Assembly: GCF_006345815.1 (NCBI RefSeq)
Contig: NZ_VCIG01000038.1
Span: 1-64,000, forward strand
DNA: 64,000 nt
Source of the DNA: Ochrobactrum sp. CGA5
GTDB taxonomy: Bacteria; Pseudomonadota; Alphaproteobacteria; Rhizobiales; Rhizobiaceae
Direction: 5' to 3'
Both the position numbers and the translations under genes were made by a program. The notes under the pieces were generated by a model. It was given only the letters and a program-made list of their open reading frames with translations, had not been told where the DNA came from and ran no database searches. Shown piece by piece: positions 26,748-35,167 of this stretch (its first letter is position 1; the number at the start of each line of letters is the position of its first letter).

Positions 26748-26773
26748 CACACCAGATGTTTTCGTCTGGTGTG
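26748..26773 (-). terminator. Hairpin between the two cytochrome genes
   Basis: CACACCAGA (26748-26756) and TCTGGTGTG (26765-26773) form a perfect 9-bp stem with an 8-base loop. It starts 21 bp after the stop codon of the cytochrome c' gene, whose transcript it may end or attenuate before the di-heme cytochrome gene. Confidence 0.5.
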
Positions 26774-26793
26774 CTCAGTGTCAACAGTGGAGA

Positions 26794-27234
26794 TCAGTTC
26801 TTCTTGACGCGATAGACCTGATGGCAAGCGCCGCAATTGGCTGCGACCTGCTGGAAGGCTGGCTTCAGACCATCCAGATCTTGCGGCTTGGCAGCCAGTG
26901 CTGCTGCGGCATCGGACCGGAATTTTTCGACGTGTTTGACGAAGTCTTCCTTGTTTTCCCAGATTTTCGGTGAGGCTTCGGTGTCGCCCTGATCAGAACC
27001 TGCCGGGAAGAGCGTATCCACGTCCAGCTTCTTGGCATCGGCATCGATTTTTTCCAGTGCTGCGAGCGCTGTGGCGGCGTCGAATGGCTTCTCGCCCTTG
27101 ACCATGGGAGCAATCGACCCGACTGAACGCCCAAGGTCCTTCATGATTGCCTGGCGATCGGCAATGACATCGGCATGTGCGACACCCGCAACCAATGCCG
27201 CCGCAGAGCTGACAGTCAGGAAAAACAAACGCAT
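26794..27234 (-). CDS. Cytochrome c' (c-prime) family protein
   Basis: This 146-residue periplasmic cytochrome has a signal peptide (MRLFFLTVSSAAALVAGVAH, cleavage near ADV). A four-helix-bundle domain follows. The heme motif CGACHQVYR lies at the extreme C terminus, as in cytochrome c'/c556. QAIMKDLGRSVGSIAPMVKG is the typical first helix with the Met that can ligate the heme in c556. The start at 27234 has GCGGAGG 6 bp upstream and gives a proper signal peptide; an in-frame start at 27282 adds 16 residues. The family binds NO or acts in electron transfer; role here unknown. Confidence 0.88.
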   Translation of the reverse strand: MRLFFLTVSSAAALVAGVAHADVIADRQAIMKDLGRSVGSIAPMVKGEKPFDAATALAALEKIDADAKKLDVDTLFPAGSDQGDTEASPKIWENKEDFVKHVEKFRSDAAAALAAKPQDLDGLKPAFQQVAANCGACHQVYRVKKN

Positions 27235-27282
27235 GCGATCCTCCGCATTTAAAAATCGAACAGATTTTGTCCCTTGGTTCAA

Positions 27283-27609
27283 CTATCCGATACAATCAGG
27301 AACATTGCAATCATCGCATCGAGTAAATCCCCAATGCAGCAAGTATCATCCCGAATTTATAGGGACTATTACACTCATATCACGTTATCGTGAAAAATAT
27401 GACTTGAGTACTATTGTTTATGCTCGAGCATTTTCTGCTTTGATTGAAGCGCCAAAAATGCTCTTTTTCGTTGTTTCGAGTTGTCCTCCCAGGACAGTTA
27501 TCATTTTGTGGAGGTGATCTTTAAGCTGATTTCGAGTTCTGTTTTGTTGGAGAACGACGCACGCAATAAACAGAGTGTTCTGAGCCACTCTATTTTAATA
27601 GGACCATTT
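27283..27609. other. AT-rich intergenic region
   Basis: This spacer between the cytochrome c' gene and the AT-rich membrane protein has no gene I can support. It is strongly AT-rich compared with the neighbourhood. No tRNA, hairpin with T-run or convincing repeat was seen. Confidence 0.5.
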
Positions 27610-28524
27610 CTAATGGTCATTAAGAGGTTGTGTCGGGATCGCTCCCGTGGACCATACCCACGTCAAAGCAGATAGTATGCCAAGCGCCGCGGCTTCCAGA
27701 GTAAATTGACCCATGCTGGCAAATGCAAGCCAAAAGTCTGTCCTTGCATATACCACGTAAAGAAAAGCGGCGAATAACTGCTTCTTCAGTGCGAGAATGA
27801 GCAATGTAAACTGCATCAGCTTTAGTATCGTGCTTCCCTTCAAAAAACGCCAAGTGAGAGCCGCGCAGACGACTGTAGAAATCACTGGCTCTATAAAGCT
27901 TAGATAAGCGGGAATTAGTACATTGGCTCCGTAGGGCAAAGTACACCATCCCCGCTGGGGAGCCAGGGTTTCAAATACAGAACCGAAAAATGACTGGATC
28001 TTCCCCGTTAGCAACGGTGCAAGAAATGCCAAGACTATGCCGGTTATCACACTCGCCAAGACATAATGTGCAAATGTTCGAACCTTCGGAGATGCAATAA
28101 CGACTATCAGGAAAGCGAGACCGTAGTAAAGAGAATTTGCTACTGTCATTAGGCCCAGGAAAAATGCTGAAGAGGCAAGCGGTCCGGTGCAATAAGTGTT
28201 CATTGCCCAGCCACGAAGCGTTTCGTTTAGACCGCAGACTGCAAGAAAAGCAATCAGAGTAATACGTGGCCGCTTAATGTGAAGTGCGCTGTTTGACACC
28301 AGTTTAAAGAAAACGATCAATCCGCCGGCCATCGTTATATCGCTCACAAGTCGGAACGGTAGCCAGGATTTGATTCCCTGTGATGGTACAGCGACATGGA
28401 GTATTTGCAGAATTACAGCATGAACACTGAGACCAAGAACGAGTGTGACACCCATGCCCGCGATAAGGCGCCACCAGTTTACGGAGCGGTATTCATGGGT
28501 ATATGGGGATGATAAATTGATCAT
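27610..28524 (-). CDS. Hypothetical multi-pass membrane protein
   Basis: This 304-residue protein has about eight predicted membrane segments (for example LIAGMGVTLVLGLSVHAVIL, SLYYGLAFLIVVIA, YVLASVITGIVLAFLAPLL, STVVCAALTWRFL). I recognise no family. Base composition is clearly lower in GC than the neighbours, and AT-rich non-coding DNA flanks it on both sides (327 and 450 bp), a sign of acquired DNA. It has Trp and Tyr residues at membrane boundaries but no conserved charged motif that would identify a transporter class. It stands alone, so context gives no function. Confidence 0.6.
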   Translation of the reverse strand: MINLSSPYTHEYRSVNWWRLIAGMGVTLVLGLSVHAVILQILHVAVPSQGIKSWLPFRLVSDITMAGGLIVFFKLVSNSALHIKRPRITLIAFLAVCGLNETLRGWAMNTYCTGPLASSAFFLGLMTVANSLYYGLAFLIVVIASPKVRTFAHYVLASVITGIVLAFLAPLLTGKIQSFFGSVFETLAPQRGWCTLPYGANVLIPAYLSFIEPVISTVVCAALTWRFLKGSTILKLMQFTLLILALKKQLFAAFLYVVYARTDFWLAFASMGQFTLEAAALGILSALTWVWSTGAIPTQPLNDH

Positions 28525-28974
28525 AAGTACAATCCAATACTATCAATACTATAAGAATACAAGAAAATCTATAAACTTATGCAATAGTGGAAATCTCATT
28601 TAAGGTTATCTTTATTGCAATTGAAGGGTATGGCGTAGATATTAAGCGTTAATTATTTTGCCGATAATGTGGAATTTCTTGATGACTATGATTAAATATT
28701 ATGTTAAGATACGAAATAGATTTATTCTTTCAAGCCGCCCTGCGGTCTATCTTCCTCGTTCTAACGGAAGTAAGATACTATTCCGACTGAAATCGTTTTC
28801 CGCTTCTGGAAAGCCTGCTTTGGATGTCTATTCCGAAAAAACGGCGCTGCAGAGACATCAGTTCAATGGACTGGCGTCTCTACATCGTTTGAAAAAAGAT
28901 ACTCTGGAGCATCAGCGGCTTAGTACCGCCCTAAGCCCACATTTCCTGGGCTTTCTACGAGTATCGAAATCTGA
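28525..28974. other. AT-rich intergenic region with small inverted repeats
   Basis: There is no gene I can support here. Near its right end two small inverted repeats follow each other: GGCTTAG with CTAAGCC (about 28917-28937) and AAGCCCA with TGGGCTT (about 28934-28954). They may end transcription of the DUF2267-like gene just to the right. The rest is AT-rich. Confidence 0.45.
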
Positions 28975-29337
28975 TCAGATGAACTGGCCGAGGCCCGGAA
29001 TTGCGCCGATGACCGCATCAACTGGTTCGTCGCCGGCCTTTTCCTTGGCGAAGCGGATGGTTTCCTTGGCAACGCCAGAAATTTCACCCATTCCGAGGCC
29101 TGCGCCCATGAGCTGGGAGCCGAGACCCATCACGCCGCCCATCAGACCGGAAAGGAAGCCACCGCCCTTGACCTGCGCGATTGCTTCTTCAGCGCCGGGA
29201 AATGCCGCAAGAAGCTTCTGGACTTCTGCCGCCGGACCTTCCTTTTGCAGGAAGGCGAGGATCATGCCAACTGCCTTTTCTGCCGTTGCAGCATCAATGC
29301 CAACTTTGGAGGTGATGCGTGCGATCAGTTCTTCCAT
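28975..29337 (-). CDS. Conserved small protein, DUF2267-like
   Basis: The protein has 120 residues. The N-terminal half (MEELIARITSKVGIDAATAE, KAVGMILAFLQKEGP) matches the helical pattern of DUF2267-type proteins. The middle is Gly/Met-rich (GGGFLSGLMGGVMGLGSQLM), and the end is EPVDAVIGAIPGLGQFI. The function is unknown. GGGAGAATTTCT before the ATG is a good ribosome site. It is monocistronic. The opposite strand is also open here for about 250 codons, but that reading lacks a ribosome site and protein-like composition, so I take this strand as real. Confidence 0.72.
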   Translation of the reverse strand: MEELIARITSKVGIDAATAEKAVGMILAFLQKEGPAAEVQKLLAAFPGAEEAIAQVKGGGFLSGLMGGVMGLGSQLMGAGLGMGEISGVAKETIRFAKEKAGDEPVDAVIGAIPGLGQFI

Positions 29338-29602
29338 AGAAATTCTCCCAAAAAACTTACGTTTACGTAATATGCATTCTCGACCGTGCTTTGCAAGCCG
29401 CCACGAGTGAAAATATTAGGAGAATATGACCTATGGCCGGGCTATATGACGACAAGACATATGCTGCCCGAGTTTCCTCCAATTCCGGGGCGTTGATCAT
29501 AATCGACGCATGACTGAACCTTGCCGGTTACGATCATCAGATATCGTTCCACGAAGCGGGATTGGTGAGGCTTCCTGAAAACCGGAAATCTCTCGCTCAG
29601 TT

Positions 29603-29941
29603 TCAGCGTTTGGTGCAACGCACCAGAGTCGCGGCACCGGCATTGGTGTATTTGCTTTGCATCGTATAGAGCCAGCCCTTGCATTCAGACATGCTGCTGA
29701 AGCACCGGACACGGTCTATCGGGACCAATCCATCGCCGCCCGTGATAAAGGGCGAGTCATCCACGCCGCTGAACTGACCGACGATGATGCCGCTGCCTCT
29801 TGGAGGCACGCTGCAGCGCTGGCCCGCATACTCGCTGACATCCTTACGCACCTGCGCTTCCGCCGACATCGGCAGCGCCAACAGGCCGGAAACCGCAAGC
29901 GATGCGGAAGTGAGGCAAACAGCAATGACCTGACGCAGCAT
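29603..29941 (-). CDS. Hypothetical periplasmic protein
   Basis: This 112-residue protein has a clear signal peptide (MLRQVIAVCLTSASLAVSGL, then LALPMSAEAQ with likely cleavage after AEA). The mature part of about 83 residues has four Cys (QRCSVPPRG, RVRCFSSMSECKGW, LVRCTKR), which could form two disulfides in the periplasm. I do not recognise the family. It is a single gene between the DUF2267-like gene and oligopeptidase B, with no indication of its role. Confidence 0.68.
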   Translation of the reverse strand: MLRQVIAVCLTSASLAVSGLLALPMSAEAQVRKDVSEYAGQRCSVPPRGSGIIVGQFSGVDDSPFITGGDGLVPIDRVRCFSSMSECKGWLYTMQSKYTNAGAATLVRCTKR

Positions 29942-30057
29942 TGGTCTCTCCTTAAAAAGAATAGATGTAAAACAATACTATAAACGAAATAGTGCGATTT
30001 CTCCCAGCGGAAAGCATCGCACCCGTAAAACATGGATGCGATGCCGGTTTCAGGCGA

Positions 30058-32163
30058 TTAGAGAGTGTCGCCCGCCTTGCCTGTCACTTTGAGCGCGAAG
30101 GCATAGGTATAGGCAACTTCCTCCAGCCGCGAGAAGCGGCCCGATGCCCCTGCATGGCCCGCATCCATATTGATACGGAACAGGACAGGATGGTCGTCGG
30201 TTTTGAGTTCGCGCAATCTGGCGACCCATTTTGCAGGTTCCCAGTAAGTGACGCGCGGATCGGTAAGCCCGGCCACCGCCAAAATGGCCGGATAGGCCTG
30301 ACGGCTGATATTGTCGTAGGGCGAATAGCCTGCGATGGTCCGGTAATCCGCTTCCGAGGTGATCGGATTGCCCCATTCCGGCCATTCCGGTGGTGTCAGC
30401 GGCAGAGTGTCGTCCAGCATCGTGTTCAGCACGTCCACGAACGGCACTTCGGCAATGATGCCGCCGAATGCACCGGGAGCCATATTTGCAATTGCGCCCA
30501 TCAACATGCCGCCGGCGGAGCCGCCGTGGGCAACGATGCGGTCATGGCTGGTGAAGCCCTCCGCGACGAGGTGTTTCGCGGCGGCGATGAAGTCGGTGAA
30601 GGTGTTTACCTTCTTGTTGCGCTTGCCGTTTTCGTACCAGGCGAAACCCTTGTCCTTGCCGCCGCGAATATGGGCAATCGCATAGACGAAGCCGCGATCC
30701 ACGAGCGACAGGCGTGACGTGCTGAAGCTTGCGGGAATGCTGATGCCATAGGAGCCGTAGCCATAAAGGAGGCAGGGCGCCGAGCCGTTGAGCTTCGTGT
30801 CCTTGTGATAGAGCAGGGACACTGGCACCAGCTCGCCGTCCGAGGCTTTGGCGAAGACCCGGCGCGTGACATAATCCTGCACATTATGACCCGAAGGCAC
30901 CTCCTGCGTCTTCAATAGCTTCCGCTCGCGCGTCCGCATATTGTAGTCGAAGAGCTGTTCCGGCGTTGTCATGGACGAATAGGAAAAGCGGATCACATCC
31001 GTATCATATTCGGCGCTGCCATGCAGACCGAGCGAATAAGCCTCTTCGTCGAAGGCGATGGCGTGTTCTTCACCAGTCTCGCGATCACGGATCACGATGC
31101 GCGGCAGGCCGTTATCGCGTTCCATCCAGACAAGATGATGTTTATAGGCTGAGTGTGAGAGGATGAGCCGTCCCGGCTTTTCCGGCACGACCTCCACCCA
31201 GTTTTCCTGCTGCGGTGCGCTTGCAGGCGCCTGACATATCTTGAAATCCTTGGCATCGTCCGCGTTGGTGAGGATGTAAAACACATCGCCGCCCGGCGCG
31301 ATGTCATACTCCGTGCCCTTCTTGCGCTCCATGACGAGTTGCGGTTTTGCCGCCGGGTCATTGGCGGGAAGGAGCCAGCATTCCGACGTTTCATGGTCAT
31401 GTATGTCGATGAAGATGTAGTCGTCGAGCGACGATCCGCCGACGCCAAGGAAAAAGCCGGGGTCTTTTTCTTCATAGATCAGCCGGTCCTCTGACTGGTC
31501 AGTGCCGACCTTATGATAGAAAACCTTGGAGGGGCGGTGGTTCTCATCAAGACGGGTATAGAAAAAGCCTTTGCTCTCGGCATCCCAGGCGCCACCGCCG
31601 TTCGTATCGGTGACTATGTCTTCAAGGTCCTTCATCGAAGACAGGTCACGGACTTTCAACTTGTAGAACTCTGACCCCTTATCGTCATAGCCCCAGATCA
31701 AAAGCTTATGATCCGGCGCATGATCGGCTGATGCAAGGCGGAAATAGGCCTTGTCCTTACCTTCGACATCGCCGTCGAGAAGGATGGCTTCCGCGCCGCC
31801 ATCACGCGGCGTGCGAATGAAATAGGGCTGCTCGCCACCAGTGCGATAGGAGACACCGTAGGCGAAAGGACCATCCTTGGCGGGAACGGAAGAGTCGTCT
31901 TCCTTGATCCGTCCGCGCATTTCAGCAAACAGGCTTTTTTGCAATGCTTCGGTGTCCCGCATCAGCGCTGCCTGATAAGTATTCTCCGCTTCCAGATGTG
32001 CGCGGATTTCAGGGGACAGAACAGACGGGTCCTTGAATACTTCCTGCCAGTTATCTGCGCGCAACCAAGCATAATCGTCGGTGCGCACGATCCCGTGGCG
32101 GGTTTCACTGACCGGATGTTTGGCTGCACGCGGTTGTTGAGGTTGGGAGGAGTTTTGAGACAT
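30058..32163 (-). CDS. ptrB: Oligopeptidase B (prolyl oligopeptidase family)
   Basis: This serine peptidase of family S9A cleaves short peptides after basic residues. It has 701 residues. The seven-bladed beta-propeller domain is N-terminal (DDYAWLRADNWQEVF, residues 29-43) and the hydrolase domain C-terminal. The nucleophile motif GGSAGGMLMGAIAN is near residue 550. The acid and His segments are in AGLTDPRVTYWEPAKWVARL and MDAGHAGASGRFSRLEE. The start at 32163 (MSQNSSQPQQ) is preferred because an in-frame extension to 32328 adds 55 residues that do not resemble the family. It probably acts in the cytoplasm on peptides imported or released by turnover. Confidence 0.92.
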   Translation of the reverse strand: MSQNSSQPQQPRAAKHPVSETRHGIVRTDDYAWLRADNWQEVFKDPSVLSPEIRAHLEAENTYQAALMRDTEALQKSLFAEMRGRIKEDDSSVPAKDGPFAYGVSYRTGGEQPYFIRTPRDGGAEAILLDGDVEGKDKAYFRLASADHAPDHKLLIWGYDDKGSEFYKLKVRDLSSMKDLEDIVTDTNGGGAWDAESKGFFYTRLDENHRPSKVFYHKVGTDQSEDRLIYEEKDPGFFLGVGGSSLDDYIFIDIHDHETSECWLLPANDPAAKPQLVMERKKGTEYDIAPGGDVFYILTNADDAKDFKICQAPASAPQQENWVEVVPEKPGRLILSHSAYKHHLVWMERDNGLPRIVIRDRETGEEHAIAFDEEAYSLGLHGSAEYDTDVIRFSYSSMTTPEQLFDYNMRTRERKLLKTQEVPSGHNVQDYVTRRVFAKASDGELVPVSLLYHKDTKLNGSAPCLLYGYGSYGISIPASFSTSRLSLVDRGFVYAIAHIRGGKDKGFAWYENGKRNKKVNTFTDFIAAAKHLVAEGFTSHDRIVAHGGSAGGMLMGAIANMAPGAFGGIIAEVPFVDVLNTMLDDTLPLTPPEWPEWGNPITSEADYRTIAGYSPYDNISRQAYPAILAVAGLTDPRVTYWEPAKWVARLRELKTDDHPVLFRINMDAGHAGASGRFSRLEEVAYTYAFALKVTGKAGDTL

Positions 32164-32732
32164 CCACAATTCCGATGAAAACAGTTTCGATTTGCTGCAA
32201 GGCCTGTAAGCCATGCCTTCTGGTGAGCGATAGTGATATTTATATAGTTGGCCGAAAAGGCGAAAGCGAGTTGATTTCATTGAAATATATTTGAACAGTG
32301 CCTTTTTGAGGCCCGATTCTGCGGCCAAAAGCTACGTAACGGAAACATGTTACTCTTGCGCTACGTACAAGAAAACTTGAGGGAGAAAACTATTGCTAAG
32401 GCTGCCCGGGCAAATTAAAGGAAGCGCGGCAGTGAACTTCGGCTTCATCCATATCCTTCAATAAATGACAGGGGCAGCGACGCGAACACATCGCGTTTCA
32501 AAGTTTCCCTATCTTTGTAAGGTTAAGATCGAGTTTTTCTATTTACGGTTTCAAGAAGAAAGTCTTGTCGGTAATGTAATGTGGTTTGACAATTCTATTG
32601 CAAATGACATTATCAACTGATATTCGCAACCGAGAACGGTTTGGGCAGAGTTCTGGAATACGTAACAACGATGGCAGGCGGGGATCTCCAGTCGTTGATT
32701 ACGCAACAATAAGAAGTAAAAAAGGAAATCTA
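32164..32732. other. Long intergenic region upstream of mucR
   Basis: This is a 569-bp AT-rich spacer between divergent ptrB and mucR. MucR homologues in rhizobia and Brucella repress their own gene through AT-rich upstream DNA, which fits this region. A possible promoter is TTGACA at 32586-32591 with ATTATC 17 bp downstream. No gene was supported in it. Confidence 0.5.
32586..32614 (+). promoter_or_regulatory. Candidate sigma-70 promoter for mucR
   Basis: TTGACA at 32586-32591 is a perfect -35 hexamer. A 17-base spacer leads to ATTATC at 32609-32614, a poor -10. It lies 119 bp upstream of the mucR start. The transcription start was not determined. Confidence 0.35.
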
Positions 32733-33161
32733 ATGGAAAATCTGGACACGCACGACGAGAGCGCAGAACTGCTTCTGAGCCTTACTGCGGATGTAGTAGC
32801 TGCATATGTCGGCAATAACTCGATTCGCGCTGGTGAACTGCCGCTGCTGATCGCTGAAGTACATGCCGCTTTCAAGCGTCACGTCGAACGCGAAGAAGCG
32901 CCGGTTGTCGTCGAAAAGCCGAAGCCTGCCGTCAATCCTAAGAAGTCGGTTCATGACGACTACATCATCTGCCTGGAAGACGGCAAGAAGTTCAAGTCGC
33001 TGAAGCGTCACCTGATGACCCACTACAACATGACACCGGAACAGTACCGCGAAAAGTGGGATCTCGACCCGAACTATCCGATGGTCGCTCCGAACTACGC
33101 TGCTGCTCGTTCGCGTCTGGCGAAAAAGATGGGCCTAGGTCGCAAGCCTAAGGACGCTTAA
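32733..33161 (+). CDS. mucR: MucR/Ros-family zinc-finger transcriptional regulator
   Basis: This 142-residue global regulator of the Ros/MucR family represses exopolysaccharide, motility and virulence genes in rhizobia and Brucella. The N-terminal half mediates oligomerisation. The zinc-binding part is YIICLEDGKKFKSLKRHLMT (residues ~83-102), with the Cys-x2-Asp and His-x4-His ligand pattern. The C-terminal signature is NMTPEQYREKWDLDPNYPMV followed by APNYAAARSRLAKKMGLGRK. AAAGGAAATC precedes the ATG; this start agrees with the family, though the frame is open further upstream. A strong hairpin lies 58 bp after the stop. Confidence 0.95.
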   Translation: MENLDTHDESAELLLSLTADVVAAYVGNNSIRAGELPLLIAEVHAAFKRHVEREEAPVVVEKPKPAVNPKKSVHDDYIICLEDGKKFKSLKRHLMTHYNMTPEQYREKWDLDPNYPMVAPNYAAARSRLAKKMGLGRKPKDA

Positions 33162-33218
33162 TCACTCCGACTTTCGGGCAGACTGCGCTTTGCCGCGTTT
33201 GTTCTGAGAACTTTATGG

Positions 33219-33263
33219 AAATGGCCAGTATTGTGAGCTGACGCTCGTTGATACTGGCCATTT
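33219..33263 (+). terminator. Rho-independent terminator after mucR
   Basis: AAATGGCCAGTAT (33219-33231) pairs with ATACTGGCCATTT (33251-33263), followed by TGTTTTG. The loop holds an extra GAGC/GCTC pair. It ends mucR transcription. Confidence 0.85.
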
Positions 33264-33300
33264 TGTTTTGGATTGTTCTTTTCCAGAACAGGATACTTTC

Positions 33301-33570
33301 TCAACCGATCCGGTCGAAAGCCTGCTTCAATGCTATATGCCGGTTCAGGTCATAACTCCAGTGACCGCGCATTCCCTTCAACCGCTCCCTTTCCATAAGG
33401 CGCGTCAGTCGTCGTTTGGTGCGGTCTTTTTCTTCCTGCGGCGCTCTGAGAACTTCATCGAGATCGATACCGGCGATGATCTGCAAGGCAATACGCTGCA
33501 TCGCGGTCAGTTGATTCTGTTTTTGCCGGGCAAAAAAAAATGTGCGGGCGCTTTTCAGATCGGCTTCCAT
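33301..33570 (-). CDS. Hypothetical conserved small protein
   Basis: The protein has 89 residues, starting MEADLKSARTFFFARQKQNQ, highly basic and helical, ending WSYDLNRHIALKQAFDRIG. No domain is recognised. The ATG at 33570 with AGAGG upstream is chosen; a GTG at 33618 would extend it by 16 residues. It lies between the mucR terminator and the DnaA-like gene, opposite in strand to both. Reality is inferred from compositional evenness and position only. Confidence 0.55.
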   Translation of the reverse strand: MEADLKSARTFFFARQKQNQLTAMQRIALQIIAGIDLDEVLRAPQEEKDRTKRRLTRLMERERLKGMRGHWSYDLNRHIALKQAFDRIG

Positions 33571-33835
33571 GGCGGCAATCCTCTTTTCCTGATGCGAAAG
33601 AGCATGAGCCACGCACACGCGTGTTGGATAATATTCCTAGATTCTGCCGGATTTTTATGTAAGATATCAATTCATCGCGATCGACAAATGCAAATTAGTG
33701 CCGCGATGACAAGGTCTTGGCCTATATTAGAGGCGCCTAAGACAATCAAAGACGGTAAACTTTTCCACGAAACTTATCCACACTTGCATTTTCCTCTGTA
33801 TAAGAAGATATTCCTATTCTGGTGAGGGAAGATGA

Positions 33836-34288
33836 ATGTCTTTGGAACTGTGGGATGTCATTCATACGCGGGCGGAAGCTTTCGAAGCGTTGAAAGTGCT
33901 TGCTGCGCGGCATGGGCGAAGCCTTAACCTCGAAAGGGTGGAGGGTGTCACCGACCGTTCGCGAGAGCAGCAGAATATAGAGCTGTGTGATGCCCTTATC
34001 GATCTGTTGGTGGCCATGTTTGGGGTATCCGGCACTGAATTGCGGTCGCCGTTGCGGTGTCGGCGGGAGGTCGCGCGCGTGCGGCAGATTGGCATGTATG
34101 TCGCGCATACGGCCTTCGGGTTGGCCATGCGTGAAGTGGCCGCCGGATTTGCGCGGGACCGGACAACGGTCATGCATGCCTGCCATCTGGTGGAAGACAT
34201 GCGGGATGATACGGAGTTCGATGCAATCGTCTCTAAGTTTGAACGGATTGCACAAAGTGCCTTCTGGGCCTGGAGGATGGCGGCATGA
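33836..34288 (+). CDS. DnaA C-terminal-like helix-turn-helix protein
   Basis: The protein has 150 residues. The C-terminal half (~75-125) matches DnaA domain IV, the part that binds DnaA boxes: REVARVRQIGMYVAHTAFGL, REVAAGFARDRTTVMHACHL and VEDMRDD. The ATPase domain of DnaA is absent. Such short proteins occur in rhizobia. Whether it binds DnaA boxes is unknown. GAGGGAAG lies 6-13 bp before the ATG. The stop overlaps the start of the next gene (ATGA), so the two are coupled. Confidence 0.78.
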   Translation: MSLELWDVIHTRAEAFEALKVLAARHGRSLNLERVEGVTDRSREQQNIELCDALIDLLVAMFGVSGTELRSPLRCRREVARVRQIGMYVAHTAFGLAMREVAAGFARDRTTVMHACHLVEDMRDDTEFDAIVSKFERIAQSAFWAWRMAA

Positions 34289-35076
34289 CCATGCAATTAT
34301 CAGCCTCTGAAGCGAGGATCATGCGCTTCTTGAAGAATGGAGGCTGCGAGGTTCAGGATTCCGTTCGCGCTTCGCATGTTTTGCTTGCGACGGAACAGGG
34401 GACAATCGCTGCCTCCCGTGCCGAACTGGAGGCCATGCAGAAAAAGGGGTTGCTGCATTGGGAGGAGGAGCGGCTTGTTTCATCGCAGCCCGCCGCCCAG
34501 GGGTCCAAAAATGGCGGCAAGCCGTTGCCCCGTCCGACGAGGGCTCTGGAATTCATCGAATATGAGCAGGGCGAAAAGGTTGAGATCAATCTCGAAGAGT
34601 CGCCGCTTGCCATGCTCTACAGGCGCAAGAATGCGAATGGCTCTTCCTTCATTTCGGAAAGTGAGTTTCTGGCCGGTGAAAGGCTGCGTGCCGACTACAC
34701 ACGCGGATCGCTGATGCCATCAGTCACAATGCGCTGGGACACGGGGGTCGGAGGAGGGCGTAGCGGGCCGGGTGGCATGGCAGAGCTGACGGATATTGCG
34801 CTGGCCAGCCGTATTCGTGTTGAGCGGGCGCTCGAGGCGGTCGGGCCAGAGCTGAATGGCGTTCTTGTTGATGTCTGCTGTTTCCTGAAAGGTCTGGAAA
34901 CCGTGGAGCGTGAGCGAAGATGGCCGGTTCGTTCGGCCAAGATGCTGCTCAAGGTCGGTTTGGCCGCACTGCACCGGCACTACAATCCTCACCTTGAAAA
35001 GGAGCGGGGCGCCAGCGTCGTTCTGCATTGGGGAACCGACGACTATCGGCCCCAGATGCGACCGCAGAACATGTAA
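34285..35076 (+). CDS. DUF6456 domain-containing protein
   Basis: The protein has 263 residues. The N-terminal part resembles a helix-turn-helix (MTMQLSASEARIMRFLKNGG). The C-terminal half is the conserved rhizobial domain with ESPLAMLYRRKNANGSSFIS, ERLRADYTRGSLMPSVTMRW and LVDVCCFLKGLETVERERRW, then VRSAKMLLKVGLAALHRHYN. Function is unknown. It overlaps the upstream DnaA-C-like gene by 4 bp and probably works with it; the pairing recurs in related genomes as far as I know. A role in DNA binding or replication control is speculative. Confidence 0.75.
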   Translation: MTMQLSASEARIMRFLKNGGCEVQDSVRASHVLLATEQGTIAASRAELEAMQKKGLLHWEEERLVSSQPAAQGSKNGGKPLPRPTRALEFIEYEQGEKVEINLEESPLAMLYRRKNANGSSFISESEFLAGERLRADYTRGSLMPSVTMRWDTGVGGGRSGPGGMAELTDIALASRIRVERALEAVGPELNGVLVDVCCFLKGLETVERERRWPVRSAKMLLKVGLAALHRHYNPHLEKERGASVVLHWGTDDYRPQMRPQNM

Positions 35077-35167
35077 AATCTCTCCCGCATTGACAGGTAC
35101 AGGAGGCGGGTCTATCGCCTCTTTCTCAAGGGCTTTGTAACCATTGGGGAAGTGGGGGAGAAATCGT

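Noticed and set aside
28658..29410. Open frame of 250 codons on the plus strand
   Set aside because: It is mostly antisense to the DUF2267-like gene, has an unusual Ser/Pro/Arg-rich composition in that part, and no ribosome site.
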